Numbered from the stretch's first letter, positions 8,465 through 19,518 are shown. The stretch is DNA of 64,000 nucleotides from Anaerolinea sp. (GCA_029975965.1 JARKOV010000166.1:1-64000); one strand, 5' to 3'. Translations and numbers: made by a program. The notes: generated by a model from the sequence alone, not told the origin.

Positions 8465-9452
8465 CCTCCTCGCGCGATCCGTAGACTGCTTCGCGCAGGC
8501 CCTTGATGTACCCGATGGCGAACAGGCGACCGATAGACGAATAGGAAGGGTTGTCGTTGCTGTCGCCTTCCATGGTGGGAACGTGGTCCGGGCGCAGCAC
8601 GCCCTCGAAGCCGACGTCCTTGTATGCCTGCATGCAGGCCAGCATGTCGGTCTTGCCTTCATCGTGGAAGGTCTCGACGAAGTTCTCCACCGTACCGCGC
8701 ACGTCGCGGAAGTGGGCGAAGAACAGCTTGCCCTGCTTGCCAAAATGGCGGATCACCCCCGGCAGGTCGTCGGTCATCAGGGTGAAGTTGCCCTGGCAGA
8801 GCGCGATGCCGTTGACCGGGCTGGGGTAGAGGTCGATCAGGCGCTGGTAGTTCTCCACGCTGCGCATGATGCGCCCCAGGCCGCGAATCGGCGAAAGCGG
8901 GGGGTCGTCGGGGTGCATGGCGAGCTGCACGCCGGCTTTCTCAGCCTCGGGGACCACGGCTTTGAGGAAGTATTCGAGCGTCTCCCACAGTTTTTCTTCG
9001 CTCACCTCGCCGTACTCGGTGAGCGGGGCTTCTTTCATCAGGCGGTGGTCGTAGGCGGTGGCCAGCGCGCCGCCGCGCGCCGGGGCGGTGGTGGACGTGC
9101 GTAGCCAGTTCATCACCGGCATCCACTCGTAGCAGTACACCGGCACGCCCAGCTTGCCCAGGTTGCGGATGAGGGTGATGGTGTACTCGATCTCCTCATC
9201 GCGCCCCGGCAGCCCCAGCTTGGCTTTGGTGGTCGGCGGGCGGCTCTCGAGCACGGCGAACTTGAAGCCGGCATCCTCGTAGGCCGTTTTGACCCGCATC
9301 AGCGGCATGTAGGCCCAGGGCAATTCGTCTTTCGGCACGTTCAAGCCGCGGCTGAAGTCCATCCCGCCCACCACGTATTTGATCCCCACCTGCTTGACCA
9401 TGTTCCACAGGGGAGACGGCTTGGGCGACAACACCTCTGCGATTTTAATCAT
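8460..9452 (-). CDS. uxuA: Mannonate dehydratase family protein
   Basis: 330 aa TIM-barrel protein. It carries the UxuA-type segment [17 protein letters not shown] around residues 190-205, which includes metal-binding residues of mannonate dehydratase (D-mannonate to 2-keto-3-deoxygluconate in glucuronate breakdown). It is somewhat shorter than E. coli UxuA (about 394 aa) and matches the compact family seen in many non-enteric bacteria. It lies downstream of the S10 peptidase gene and overlaps the M50-like gene. Neighbouring uronate isomerase or reductase genes are not in the window. Confidence 0.85.
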   Translation of the reverse strand: MIKIAEVLSPKPSPLWNMVKQVGIKYVVGGMDFSRGLNVPKDELPWAYMPLMRVKTAYEDAGFKFAVLESRPPTTKAKLGLPGRDEEIEYTITLIRNLGKLGVPVYCYEWMPVMNWLRTSTTAPARGGALATAYDHRLMKEAPLTEYGEVSEEKLWETLEYFLKAVVPEAEKAGVQLAMHPDDPPLSPIRGLGRIMRSVENYQRLIDLYPSPVNGIALCQGNFTLMTDDLPGVIRHFGKQGKLFFAHFRDVRGTVENFVETFHDEGKTDMLACMQAYKDVGFEGVLRPDHVPTMEGDSNDNPSYSSIGRLFAIGYIKGLREAVYGSREED

Positions 9453-9488
9453 TGCGTGTTCCTTCCAGGTCTATGGGTGATTGAAAGA

Positions 9489-10988
9489 TTACTTCTCACC
9501 GACAAACTGCGCCAGGTCGTCGCGCAGCTTCGCCAGCGAGGGGATGTGAATGTACATCATGTGCCCGGCTTCGAAATAGCCCATGCGGATATTCTTGCGC
9601 AGATCCGCCGGCAGTCCCAGGTGGTTGACCGTGTACTCGGTCGCCAGGAAGGGCGTGGCCAGGTCGTAATAACCGTTGGCAATGTACACGCGGAGATAGG
9701 GATTGAAGGTCATCGCCTTGCGCAGCGTCTCGGCCACGTTCAGGTAGCGGTTCTCCTCGAACTGCCAGACGGGCCACAGGTTGGGGTTGAGGATCTCGTA
9801 GGGCAGGTCGCTCTCGAACTTGAGCTCGCCGCGCACGTAATCGTACAGCGCCGCCGTGTAAGGTCCGTTGATATTGGCCATGCTCGGGTCGTATTCGTAG
9901 AACTCGCCCGCCGAGTCGCGGTCTTCGCCGCGGAAGCGGCTGTCGATGCGCCCCACCGTCAGGCCCTTATCGCGCAGCAGCTCCTTGGTGAAGCGCTGGT
10001 CGTGGACGCGTAGATCGGTGCGCTCGATGTAGTCGGCCGGCAGACCCGTGTAGCGGGCCAGCCTGGACACGATCTGGGCGCGCTCAGCGGCGGTCAACGC
10101 CGCGCCTTTCATCAAGGCCAGCGCGTAGTCGCCCAGGGCAAAATCGCTCACTTCCCGCAGGGTGGATGGGAGGTCCTCGAGCAAAGCCGGCTCCAGCTTG
10201 CGGTGATAAAAGGCGGTCGCCGCGTAAGTTGGCAGGAAGAGAATGTGCGGAAGATCGTTCCCGGGGTCAAACGACAGCGTCATCATATCCAGCACCATCG
10301 AGATCAGCATGATGCCGTTGAGGTACATGCCGAAGCGCTCCTGCAGGTACCCCGCCAGCCCGGCGGCGCGGGTGGTGCCGTAGCTCTCGCCGATCAGGTA
10401 CTTCGGCGAGGTCCAGCGCAGGTTGCGGGTGGTGTAGAGGCGAATGAACTCTCCGACCGATTCGACGTCCTTCCTGGCCCCATGGAAATCCTTGGCCATT
10501 TCTCCCGGCACCGGGCGGCTGTAACCGGTGCTGACCGGGTCGATGAAGACCAGGTCGGTCACATCCAGGATCGAATAGGGGTTGTCCACCAGGCGGAAAG
10601 GCGGCGGGAGCATGTTGCCGTCGTCATCCAGCAGCACCCGCCGCGGACCGAGCAACCCGAGGTGCATCCACACCGACGATGAGCCGGGGCCGCCGTTGAA
10701 AGAAAAAGTGACCGGTCGCTGGCTCTTATCCGCGACGTCGTCCAGCGTGTAGGCGGTGAAGAACACCGCCGCCTTGGGCTTTTCGCCCTCCGCCGTGGTG
10801 CCCAGCTCGCTCTTCTTTTCGCTCTCGGCTTTTAGAACCAGCGTACCGGTGCTCACCGTGTAGCGCAGCTCGCGCCCGTTGAGCACAATCGAGTGGCGGG
10901 TTTCGACGATCCGATCTTGCACCGCGGCGACCGGCGGCTGGCCGCCTTCGCCTGTTTGCCCTGCACGGGCAGAATTTTCTTCGCTCAT
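9489..10988 (-). CDS. Serine carboxypeptidase S10 family peptidase
   Basis: 499 aa alpha/beta-hydrolase peptidase. Visible motifs are the oxyanion segment FNGGPGSSSVW near residue 90, the nucleophile LIGESYGTTR (Ser in GESYG), the Asp region YYDLATPF and the His segment FEAGHMMY near the C-terminus. Bacterial S10 proteins are often annotated as carboxypeptidases of oligopeptides. The upstream in-frame ATG at 11024 was rejected because GAGAGGAGCGAT directly precedes the ATG at 10988. No signal peptide is apparent, which suggests cytoplasmic action. Confidence 0.9.
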   Translation of the reverse strand: MSEENSARAGQTGEGGQPPVAAVQDRIVETRHSIVLNGRELRYTVSTGTLVLKAESEKKSELGTTAEGEKPKAAVFFTAYTLDDVADKSQRPVTFSFNGGPGSSSVWMHLGLLGPRRVLLDDDGNMLPPPFRLVDNPYSILDVTDLVFIDPVSTGYSRPVPGEMAKDFHGARKDVESVGEFIRLYTTRNLRWTSPKYLIGESYGTTRAAGLAGYLQERFGMYLNGIMLISMVLDMMTLSFDPGNDLPHILFLPTYAATAFYHRKLEPALLEDLPSTLREVSDFALGDYALALMKGAALTAAERAQIVSRLARYTGLPADYIERTDLRVHDQRFTKELLRDKGLTVGRIDSRFRGEDRDSAGEFYEYDPSMANINGPYTAALYDYVRGELKFESDLPYEILNPNLWPVWQFEENRYLNVAETLRKAMTFNPYLRVYIANGYYDLATPFLATEYTVNHLGLPADLRKNIRMGYFEAGHMMYIHIPSLAKLRDDLAQFVGEK

Positions 10989-11040
10989 ATCGCTCCTCTC
11001 AACCGATAAGGATAGATCCCCCAAGCACCGCTTGCACCGG

Positions 11041-12237
11041 TCAATGGTCCAGTGCCTGGTAGACCATGTTCTTGAAATCCTGATCGATCGGCACGACGAA
11101 GGCGGGCATGTATTGCACCATCAAAATGCCCACCAAATCCTCACGCGGATCGATCCAGAACCATGTGTTGGCCGCCCCGCCCCAGCCCCAATTGCCCACC
11201 GAGCCGTACCCCTGGCTGGCGGCGACGTCCACCACCACCGCGCCGCCCAGGCCGAATCCCGCGGAGGGGTCGTCGGGCATGGTGGCGTTGCCCGGCAGGT
11301 GATTCATCATCATCAGCTCGACCGTTTTCGGTGCCAGCAGGCGCACGCCGTCCAGCGCGCCTTTATTGAGCATCATCTGCGCGAAGCGCAGGTAATCGGC
11401 GGTGGTCGAGACCAGCCCGCCCCCGCCCGAAAGCAGCTTGGCTCGCCGAAGATACTCCGAGGCGGAGACCGGCTCGACCACCTTCAACCCGCCGCCTTCC
11501 TTCGGCCCATAGACCGCGCTCAGGCGAGCGTGTTTCTTCTCGGGCACGTAAAAATCGGTGTCCACCATGCTGAGCGGCTCGAAGATGCGCTCCTTGAGGA
11601 ACTGGTCGAAGGGCTTGCCCGAAACCACCTGCACCAGGTAACCCAGCACGTCGATGGCGAAGCTGTAGCGCCAGACGCAGCCGGGCTGGTTCGCCAGCGG
11701 CAGCCCGGCAACGATCTCGATCGCCTTGCCCAGGTCCATCTTTTTGACCTTCTCGAGCTGCTTCCACAATTTTTCGCGGTACAGCGCATCCACGGCCGAA
11801 TTTTCATCGAAGCCGTAGCTGAGCCCGGCGGTGTGGGTGAGCAGGTCGCGGATGGTGATCTCGCGCCGCGCCGGCACCAGGTCGAAATCCGCGTTGCCGC
11901 GCGGCTGGTAGACCTTCATTTCTTTGAACGCCGGGATGAAGGCGGAGACCGGCTCGTTCAGGCGAAAATGGCCTTCCTCGTAGAGCATCATCACCGCGGC
12001 GCTGGTGATCGGCTTGGTCATCGAATAGATGCGGAAAATGGTGTCGAATTCCATCGCTTTCCCGGCTTCGATGTCCATCCAGCCGCGTTTTTCCAGGTGA
12101 ACGATCTGACCGTGGCGGGCCACCAGGGTGATGATCCCGGCCATTTGCTCTTGATCGATGTAGCGCTGCATCACCCGGTTGAGCCGTTCCAGGCGCTGCG
12201 ACGAAAAGCCGACCGTTTCGGGGGGTTGGACGAACAT
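11041..12237 (-). CDS. Serine hydrolase, beta-lactamase (class C) fold
   Basis: 398 aa penicillin-binding-protein-like hydrolase or esterase. The SxxK motif is SMTK near residue 72; the segment WRYSFAID near residue 190 sits where the Tyr motif (YxN) is expected. The long in-frame extension to 12444 was rejected because CAGGAG lies just before the ATG at 12237. No signal peptide is seen, unlike true periplasmic beta-lactamases, so EstB-like esterase or peptidase activity is more likely than antibiotic resistance. It precedes the S10 peptidase gene on the same strand (52 bases apart). Confidence 0.88.
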   Translation of the reverse strand: MFVQPPETVGFSSQRLERLNRVMQRYIDQEQMAGIITLVARHGQIVHLEKRGWMDIEAGKAMEFDTIFRIYSMTKPITSAAVMMLYEEGHFRLNEPVSAFIPAFKEMKVYQPRGNADFDLVPARREITIRDLLTHTAGLSYGFDENSAVDALYREKLWKQLEKVKKMDLGKAIEIVAGLPLANQPGCVWRYSFAIDVLGYLVQVVSGKPFDQFLKERIFEPLSMVDTDFYVPEKKHARLSAVYGPKEGGGLKVVEPVSASEYLRRAKLLSGGGGLVSTTADYLRFAQMMLNKGALDGVRLLAPKTVELMMMNHLPGNATMPDDPSAGFGLGGAVVVDVAASQGYGSVGNWGWGGAANTWFWIDPREDLVGILMVQYMPAFVVPIDQDFKNMVYQALDH

Positions 12238-12436
12238 ACCTGCTCCTGTGTGAGACGAAGACTGATACGAGAATTTTAACCCCAATCGGCGAAAGCACAG
12301 CCCCTCAAAGCTGCTTCTTTCGACCGCGCCGGATGATCCACCCGACTCGCTTTGCCCTGCCCGGCGTGTTACAATTCCAACCTGTGCCGCTGTGGTGGTC
12401 TTTACCCGCACACAACTCGAACCCTCTTTCGCCTGC

Positions 12437-13468
12437 ATGAGCACGGTCGCCTACTACTCAACCTTTCCCTCCGGCCTCTCCGGCGTGGTGACCGGCGCGC
12501 TGCCGCGCCAGTTACGCGACGCGCAGGTCGACCTGATCCTCGACGGCCTGGTCGTTTACCGCAGCGGTTCACCTCTCCAGCAGGTGAAGCAGATCCGCTT
12601 TTTCAACAACACCTTCCTGCTGCTGAACCTGTTCGAAGGACTGCGCCCCGACTCGCTCCCGCACATGCTGAATGCGATGCTGAAAAACCCGGGCTGGGCT
12701 GAGGCGCCGGCCTGGGCGCTCAAGGGCAAGCGCTATTTCCGCATCATGGCCTCGCATGAGAACCAGACCGTGGCGATCAACCGCGAAGCGCTCGAGCGGC
12801 TGGAAAGCTTTTTTGCCCAGCGCCTGGGTCTGCGCGTGCATCGCAGCAGGCCGGATGTCGAGGTCTGGTTCCTTGAGCGCAGCGAGGGTTACGGCTTCGC
12901 CGGCATTCGCCTGACACAGCGCGCAGCCACCGAGAAAGATCTGCAGAAAGGCGAGTTGCGACCCGAGCTGACCAACCTGCTGTGCCTCGTCTCCGAGCCC
13001 GCCAAAGGGGATATCGTCCTGGACCCGTTTGCGGGCAGCGGCGCAATCGCCCTCGAGCGCGCCGGGCACTTCCCGCACCGCCAGGTGATCGCCGGCGACG
13101 CCGACCGCGAAACAGTAGCGAGATTGCGCCAGAAAGCCGCCCTCCTGCCGCGCAAGATCACCATCCGGCACGGAGACGCGCTCGACCTGGACGGGGTGCA
13201 GGATGGCGCGATCGACAAGATCATCACCGACCCTCCCTGGGGCATCTATACCGGGCAAAATGCGGTCGAGTTGGAGCAGCTCTACCGCGGCATGCTCGCC
13301 GAATTCGAGCGCGTGCTCAAACCGGGCGGCCTGGCCGTGGTGCTGATGGGTCGCAAAGACCTGTTCGAGCAGGCGCTCCGTGACCGCGCCGCGCTCATCC
13401 TGGTGGAAAAATACGACATCCTCGTTTCCGGCAAAAAAGCCGCCATTTACAAGCTCAAGAAAGGGTGA
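12437..13468 (+). CDS. THUMP/UPF0020-like RNA methyltransferase
   Basis: 343 aa. The N-terminal half fits a THUMP-like RNA-binding module. The C-terminal half is a SAM-dependent methyltransferase with motif I VLDPFAGSGAIALE near residue 195 and the N6/N2-type catalytic motif TDPPWG near residue 262. It resembles Trm11/Trm14/RlmL-type enzymes that modify guanosine N2 in tRNA or rRNA. The start is weakly supported: an upstream GTG at 12392 is in frame, but STVAYYSTFP looks like the true N-terminus. It is followed within 5 bases by the isocitrate dehydrogenase gene. Confidence 0.8.
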   Translation: MSTVAYYSTFPSGLSGVVTGALPRQLRDAQVDLILDGLVVYRSGSPLQQVKQIRFFNNTFLLLNLFEGLRPDSLPHMLNAMLKNPGWAEAPAWALKGKRYFRIMASHENQTVAINREALERLESFFAQRLGLRVHRSRPDVEVWFLERSEGYGFAGIRLTQRAATEKDLQKGELRPELTNLLCLVSEPAKGDIVLDPFAGSGAIALERAGHFPHRQVIAGDADRETVARLRQKAALLPRKITIRHGDALDLDGVQDGAIDKIITDPPWGIYTGQNAVELEQLYRGMLAEFERVLKPGGLAVVLMGRKDLFEQALRDRAALILVEKYDILVSGKKAAIYKLKKG

Positions 13469-13473
13469 TCAAC

Positions 13474-14916
13474 ATGGCAAACGTGCGAATTACCGTGGCA
13501 CACGGCGATGGAATCGGCCCTGAGATCATGCGCGCCACGCTGCGCATCCTCCAGGCGGCCAACGCCCCCCTCGATTACGACGTGGTCGAGATCGGCGAAG
13601 CGGTTTTCCGCAGGGGCATCCTATCCGGCATCCCCCAGGACGCCTGGGATACCATTCGCGCCAATCGCGTGCTGCTCAAAGCCCCCATCACCACCCCGCA
13701 GGGCGGCGGATACAAGAGCATCAACGTCACCCTGCGCAAATCCCTCGGCCTGTTTGCCAACGTGCGCCCGTGCATGGCCTACCCGCCGTTCATCGCCTCG
13801 CTGCACCCCGGCATGGACCTGGTGATCATCCGCGAGAACGAGGAGGACCTTTACGGCGGGATCGAGCACCAGCAGACGCGCGAGGTCACCCAGGTGCTCA
13901 AGCTGATCTCCTACCCCGGCACCGAATCGATCGTGCGCTACGCCTTCGAGTACGCCCGCGCCTACGGGCGGCGCAAGGTGACCTGCATGACCAAAGACAA
14001 CATCATGAAGATCACCGACGGCCTGTTCCACCGCATCTTCAACGAGGTCGCCGCCGAGTTCCCCGACATCCAGGCCGAGCACCAGATCGTCGACATCGGC
14101 GCGGCGCGCGTAGCCGCCGTCCCCGAGACCCTGGACGTGATCGTCACCCCCAACCTGTACGGCGACATCCTCTCCGACGTCGCCGCGCAGCTCACCGGCT
14201 CGGTGGGCCTGGCCGGCTCGTCCAACATCGGGCGCGAGGCGGCCATGTTCGAGGCCATCCACGGCTCCGCACCGGATATCGCGGGAAAGGGCATCGCCAA
14301 CCCCTCCGGGCTGCTGCAAGCCGCGGTGCAGATGCTCGTCCACGTCGGGCTGGCCGAGACCGCCGCGCTGATCAACAACGCCTGGCTGTGTACCCTGGAG
14401 GACGGCATCCACACCGGCGACATTTTCCGCGAGGAGCTCAGCCGCAAGCGGGTCGGCACGGACGCCTTCGCCGACGCGATCATCAACCGCCTGGGTCGCA
14501 CACCCGATCGCCTGCGCCCGGCGCGCTTCCAGAGCAGCGGCATCCAGGTCAGCCTGGCGCCGCGGCGCTCCAGCCGTAAAGAGCTGGCCGGGGTGGATAT
14601 CTTCCTGGATTGGGACGAAAAAGGCCGCGACCCGAACGCCCTCGGGCAGAAGCTCGAGGCGCTCAACGGCGACGGCCTGAAACTCACCATGATCACCAAC
14701 CGCGGGGTCAAGGTCTACCCCGAGGGCCTGCCCGAGACTTTCCGCACCGACCACTGGCGCTGCCGCTACGCCGCCTCGGGTGAGGGTCCGGCCGATTACC
14801 GGCGCGTCCTCGACCTGCTCGAGCGGCTGCACGCCGCCGGGTTGGAGGTGATCAAGACTGAAAACCTCTACACCTTCGACGGCGAGAAAGGCTATTCCCT
14901 CGGTCAGGGAGAATGA
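13474..14916 (+). CDS. icd: Isocitrate dehydrogenase, Thermus-type with C-terminal extension
   Basis: 480 aa beta-decarboxylating dehydrogenase. It has AHGDGIGPEI at the N-terminus, the substrate-binding RENEEDLYGGIEH near residue 120, the Lys-containing CMTKDNIMK, and the metal-binding TPNLYGDILSD followed by the cofactor loop HGSAPDIAGK. About 130 residues extend past the usual core (from about residue 350), a feature of the Thermus-like NADP enzyme. AGAAAGG precedes the ATG; the in-frame GTG at 13465 is less likely. It converges with a second, differently built isocitrate dehydrogenase only 6 bases away. Confidence 0.88.
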   Translation: MANVRITVAHGDGIGPEIMRATLRILQAANAPLDYDVVEIGEAVFRRGILSGIPQDAWDTIRANRVLLKAPITTPQGGGYKSINVTLRKSLGLFANVRPCMAYPPFIASLHPGMDLVIIRENEEDLYGGIEHQQTREVTQVLKLISYPGTESIVRYAFEYARAYGRRKVTCMTKDNIMKITDGLFHRIFNEVAAEFPDIQAEHQIVDIGAARVAAVPETLDVIVTPNLYGDILSDVAAQLTGSVGLAGSSNIGREAAMFEAIHGSAPDIAGKGIANPSGLLQAAVQMLVHVGLAETAALINNAWLCTLEDGIHTGDIFREELSRKRVGTDAFADAIINRLGRTPDRLRPARFQSSGIQVSLAPRRSSRKELAGVDIFLDWDEKGRDPNALGQKLEALNGDGLKLTMITNRGVKVYPEGLPETFRTDHWRCRYAASGEGPADYRRVLDLLERLHAAGLEVIKTENLYTFDGEKGYSLGQGE

Positions 14917-14922
14917 CCCGGC

Positions 14923-16206
<1,284 letters not shown>

Positions 16207-16218
16207 GATTCCTCCTGT

Positions 16219-16290
16219 GGATTGCTTAATTTATTTTTTGTAAAATGTGGGGCAAAGCCCACATTTTACAAAATAATTGGCACACAATCC
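16219..16290. repeat. Nested palindrome repeat, copy A
   Basis: About 72 bases with outer ends GGATTG and CACACAATCC around a perfect 16-bp stem (TTTTGTAAAATGTGGG, 16236-16251, and its complement 16258-16273). It lies directly upstream of icd. See copies at 16425, 39485 and 62051. Confidence 0.7.
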
Positions 16291-16424
16291 TCTTGTGTTG
16301 GGTCATGCTACCACCCGCCGGGTGCAAGCCGCGGCGTTTCGGGATTTTCTCTGCCAGTATTGTAATCCGAAACCAGACTTAAGGCATGGTCTTGATCGAC
16401 TTTCCTGGGGAAAACGATTGTGGA

Positions 16425-16486
16425 ATTCATTTTCTATAAAATGAGGGCTTTGCCCCACATTTTATTGAAAAATTGAAACACAATCG
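16425..16486. repeat. Nested palindrome repeat, copy B
   Basis: Outer ends CGATTGTG and CACAATCG are exact complements; the inner stem ATAAAATG(A)GGGC/GCCCCACATTTTAT has one bulge. It lies 135 bases from copy A in the same orientation. Confidence 0.7.
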
Positions 16487-16693
16487 GAGAAATCGCGTCG
16501 AAATGACATGAAGCCGGTTCCCGTCTGATCCTTACCCCCGGCTCCCCCCGCGGCAAACTCGCCGCGAAGCGGGAGAAACTGCTTATATCGGTGAGAAGCG
16601 GGGCGTCTCCCCAGCGAGCGGTCAGCCCGCCCGGCGGCAGACGGGTTGTGTTATCATCGGAAAGCAACCACCACCCCCGAAGGAGTCGGAAAG

Positions 16694-17470
16694 ATGGCCG
16701 AACCGATCAACGAATACCTGGATTTCATCACCGAGACCGCTTACCTGGCGGGACGGGTCACGCTGGCCCACTTCCAGACCGGCGTGCAGGCCGATTTCAA
16801 GGCCGACCGCACCCCCGTGACCCTGGCCGACCGCGCCTCGGAGGAGCTGATCCGCAGGCGCATCGAAGCCCGTTACCCCGGGCACGCCATCGTGGGTGAG
16901 GAATACGGCAGCAGCGACCACCCGTCTGCCAGCCACCGCTGGTTCATCGACCCGATCGATGGCACCAAGTCCTTCCTGCGCGGCGTTCCGCTCTACGCGG
17001 TGTTGATTGGGCTGGAAGTGGAAGGGCGCATCGTGGCGGGAGCGGCCTATTACCCGGCAATGGACGAGATGCTGGCCGCCGCCGACGGCCTGGGTTGCCG
17101 GTGGAACGGACGCCCGGCGCGCGTCTCGCAGGTGCAAAGGCTGGATAGCGCCTGGGTTTCCAGCACCGACCCGCTCAGCTTCGACCTGTACGGCAAACGC
17201 GACGCCTGGGAGCGGCTCAAACAATCCACCTACCACCGCGGCGGCTGGGGCGACGCCTACGGTTACCTGCTGGTCGCCACCGGCCGCGCCGAGGTGATGC
17301 TCGACCCGATCATGGAGGTGTGGGACTGCGGGCCTTTCCCGGTGATCCTGCGCGAGGCGGGCGGCTACTTCGGCGACTGGAAGGGCAACGAGACGATCTA
17401 CGCCCGCGAAGGGCTGGCCACCACCCAAACGCTATTAGCCCAGGTGGTTGACCTGCTCGAAGCCGGGTGA
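16694..17470 (+). CDS. Inositol monophosphatase-family phosphatase, HisN-like
   Basis: 258 aa metal-dependent sugar phosphatase. It has the metal-binding GEEYG near residue 73, the IMPase signature WFIDPIDGTKSF near residue 87 and the second site WDCGPFPVILREAGG near residue 215. The tract WGDAYGYLLVATG resembles the histidinol-phosphatase branch (HisN), so histidine biosynthesis is the leading idea, but inositol-1-phosphatase or related activity is possible. AAGGAG lies 8 bases before the chosen ATG; the upstream in-frame GTG at 16646 has no such site. Confidence 0.85.
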   Translation: MAEPINEYLDFITETAYLAGRVTLAHFQTGVQADFKADRTPVTLADRASEELIRRRIEARYPGHAIVGEEYGSSDHPSASHRWFIDPIDGTKSFLRGVPLYAVLIGLEVEGRIVAGAAYYPAMDEMLAAADGLGCRWNGRPARVSQVQRLDSAWVSSTDPLSFDLYGKRDAWERLKQSTYHRGGWGDAYGYLLVATGRAEVMLDPIMEVWDCGPFPVILREAGGYFGDWKGNETIYAREGLATTQTLLAQVVDLLEAG

Positions 17471-17481
17471 GACGCCCGCCT

Positions 17482-19404
17482 TTACACGTTCCTCGCCAGC
17501 ACGCGCACGCCGACCCCTTCGATTTCCACCTCCCACACCGGCTCGCCGGTGAAGGCGTCTCGCCAGCCATCCGCCAGCGAGATCTGCCGCGCTTCCTCAT
17601 TCTCGTTGAGCAGGAACAGCAGGCGCTCTTGATCGCCGGAGCGCAGGTGGGCTTTGACCCCCGGCGGCGTGTCCAGCAGCGGCTGCTCTCCCGCCAGCCT
17701 GCACAGGTAATCGACCAGCGCGCGCAGCCCGCCGCCCTCGACCACCGTGCCCAGGTAGAGCACCCGCCCGCGCGCCCAGCGGTTCTCGGTCAGCGCGGGC
17801 AATCCCTTGCGCCAGCCGGCGGCGTAGCGCGCCAGCACCGCCGCGGTGATGGGGTGAAGCTCATCCGCCATGGCGACCGCTTCGGAGCCGTCCAGCCCGG
17901 GGATCGCCTCGCTCGCCAGCAACACCGGCTTCTCCAGCGGGGAGAGGTCGCTGATCTCCACCCCGGCCAGGTCGGCCAGCGGGCCGGGGCGCGGGGCAGC
18001 GAAGGATTTGTTGAACTCGTCCACCACCCCGCTGGCGGCCGTCAGGCAGAGCACGCCGCCGCGCTCGACGAAGGCGCGCAAGTTGGCGGCGATGCCCGCA
18101 TCCACCAGCCACAGGCGCGGCGCGATGACCAGCCGGTAGCGCGAGAGGTCGCCGTGCGGATCGAGGGCGTCGATGGGGATGTTGCGCCGGACGAATTCGT
18201 CGTGAAAGCGGATCGCATCCAGGTGTCCCTGCATTTGCGGCAGGTCCAGCCCGGCCTCCATCGCCCAGCGACCCTCGTAGCCCATCAACACGGCGCTGCT
18301 CGCCTCCACCCGCGTGGCGTCGATGCGTTGCCCAATCTGCCGAATCTCAGCGCCCATGCGCGCCAGCTCGCGGTAGCGGCGGTTCTCCTGCCCGGCGTGC
18401 GGCAGGATGCCGTCGGCGTGCTGTTCCTGCCCGTAACGCGCCGTGCGCCAGCGGAAGAAGATCGTCCCGCAAGCGCCGTGCGCCAGGGCACGGTAAGCCC
18501 ACAGGCGCATCCAGCCCTCGCCCGAATCGACGAACGCCAGCCGGCTCAGTTGCTCCAGGACGAGCACCGTGCCCTTCTCGCCGCGGTAATAGTCCAGGAT
18601 CAATTCCGGCGAGCGCGGCGGGTAATGGTTCATCCCCGGCAGGTCGATCACCTTCGCCGTCTGAAAGTAATCGGTGTGCTTGATGGCAAAAGACTGGAAG
18701 TTGGTCGTCACGAACTTGCCGGGGTCGAGATGGTGGATCAACTCGGCGCGCGAGCGGGTGAAATCGACGTTCAGCTTCGAGAGGAAGCGGCGATACTCCA
18801 GAGCCAGTTGCGGGTTGTTGGCCGGCAGCGGCACCTCGCCGAAATCGCTGAAGTGAAACGACCAGAAATGCTCGCCCCAGCTCTGGTTGAGTCGCTCGAC
18901 CGTGCCGTACTTCTCGCGCAGGTAGTCCTGAAAGTAACCCAGGCAGCGCTCACAGTAACAATCGTTGAAGCCGCCGACCTCGTTATCCACCTGCCAGCCG
19001 ACGATGCCGGGGTGCCCGGCGAAGTGCTCCACCACGGCCCGGTCGATGCGTTGGGCCAGCGAAGCGAACTCGGGGTGCGCCAGCCCGACCGTGTAGCGCT
19101 GCCCGTAGAGGTTTGGCCGGCCGTCGGCGCGCGTGTTGATCACCCCGGGGTAGCGCTTGAACACCCACGGCGGCGGGGTGCGCGAGCAGGTGCACAGGAT
19201 GACGCGGATGTCGTGCCGGTTGAGCAGCTGGATCGCCCGCTCCATCCAACCGAAGTCCACCTCGCCCTCGCGCGGCTCATAGGCGCTCCAGGCGAACTCG
19301 CCCATGCGCACGGTGTTGACTCCCGCGCGCTGCATCATCGCCGCGTCGACCGGCCAGCGCTCCTCCGGCCATTGTTCGGGATAATACTGGACGCCGTAAT
19401 ACAT
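17482..19404 (-). CDS. Beta-galactosidase, GH42
   Basis: 640 aa. The N-terminus MYYGVQYYPEQWP and the barrel are typical of GH42. The acid/base Glu is in QVDNEVGGF near residue 140 and the likely nucleophile Glu in LVLEQLSR near residue 284. Four Cys including CYCERCLGYF are consistent with the GH42 zinc site. The beta-galactosidase trimerisation domain and a small C-terminal beta domain follow. It has no signal peptide, so it should cleave imported galactosides or arabino-galactosides. AAGGAGG precedes the ATG at 19404; the 19-codon upstream extension was rejected. It is divergent from the antiporter gene, with a palindrome between them. Confidence 0.93.
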   Translation of the reverse strand: MYYGVQYYPEQWPEERWPVDAAMMQRAGVNTVRMGEFAWSAYEPREGEVDFGWMERAIQLLNRHDIRVILCTCSRTPPPWVFKRYPGVINTRADGRPNLYGQRYTVGLAHPEFASLAQRIDRAVVEHFAGHPGIVGWQVDNEVGGFNDCYCERCLGYFQDYLREKYGTVERLNQSWGEHFWSFHFSDFGEVPLPANNPQLALEYRRFLSKLNVDFTRSRAELIHHLDPGKFVTTNFQSFAIKHTDYFQTAKVIDLPGMNHYPPRSPELILDYYRGEKGTVLVLEQLSRLAFVDSGEGWMRLWAYRALAHGACGTIFFRWRTARYGQEQHADGILPHAGQENRRYRELARMGAEIRQIGQRIDATRVEASSAVLMGYEGRWAMEAGLDLPQMQGHLDAIRFHDEFVRRNIPIDALDPHGDLSRYRLVIAPRLWLVDAGIAANLRAFVERGGVLCLTAASGVVDEFNKSFAAPRPGPLADLAGVEISDLSPLEKPVLLASEAIPGLDGSEAVAMADELHPITAAVLARYAAGWRKGLPALTENRWARGRVLYLGTVVEGGGLRALVDYLCRLAGEQPLLDTPPGVKAHLRSGDQERLLFLLNENEEARQISLADGWRDAFTGEPVWEVEIEGVGVRVLARNV

Positions 19405-19433
19405 GGGGAACCCTCCTTTTGGCTGATGCCGGT

Positions 19434-19453
19434 TGATTGCTCCAAAGCAATCA
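19434..19453. promoter_or_regulatory. Candidate operator palindrome upstream of GH42
   Basis: TGATTGCT-CCAA-AGCAATCA: perfect 8-bp arms in the 114-base divergent region, 30 bases upstream of the GH42 start and just before the antiporter promoter. Its size suits a dimeric repressor site; the regulator is unknown. Confidence 0.5.
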
Positions 19454-19482
19454 CAGACCACCCAACCGGTTGCTTTCCAGAT

Positions 19483-19512
19483 TGGCTTTCCGACACCTAA
19501 AAATTATATAAT
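19483..19512 (+). promoter_or_regulatory. Promoter of the K+/H+ antiporter gene
   Basis: TTGGCT (19483-19488), an 18-base spacer, and a perfect TATAAT (19507-19512). The -10 box ends only 6 bases before the ATG at 19519, so transcription would begin at or next to the start codon and produce a leaderless mRNA. Confidence 0.65.
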
Positions 19513-19518
19513 ACCTTT

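Larger units (their letters stand above)
16207..16693. other. Long intergenic region with two palindromic repeats
   Basis: No credible gene in 487 bases between the divergent icd and HisN-like genes. It holds repeat copies A and B and a GC-rich stretch (16520-16640) that can form local hairpins but matches no RNA family I recognise. Promoters for both flanking genes must lie here. Confidence 0.6.

Noticed and set aside
11041..12237. Antibiotic-resistance beta-lactamase
   Set aside because: It lacks a signal peptide and has features closer to class C-fold esterases; fold alone does not imply resistance.
17467..19500. 677-codon plus-strand frame opposite GH42
   Set aside because: Mirror-frame artefact of a GC-rich gene; GH42 is unambiguous.
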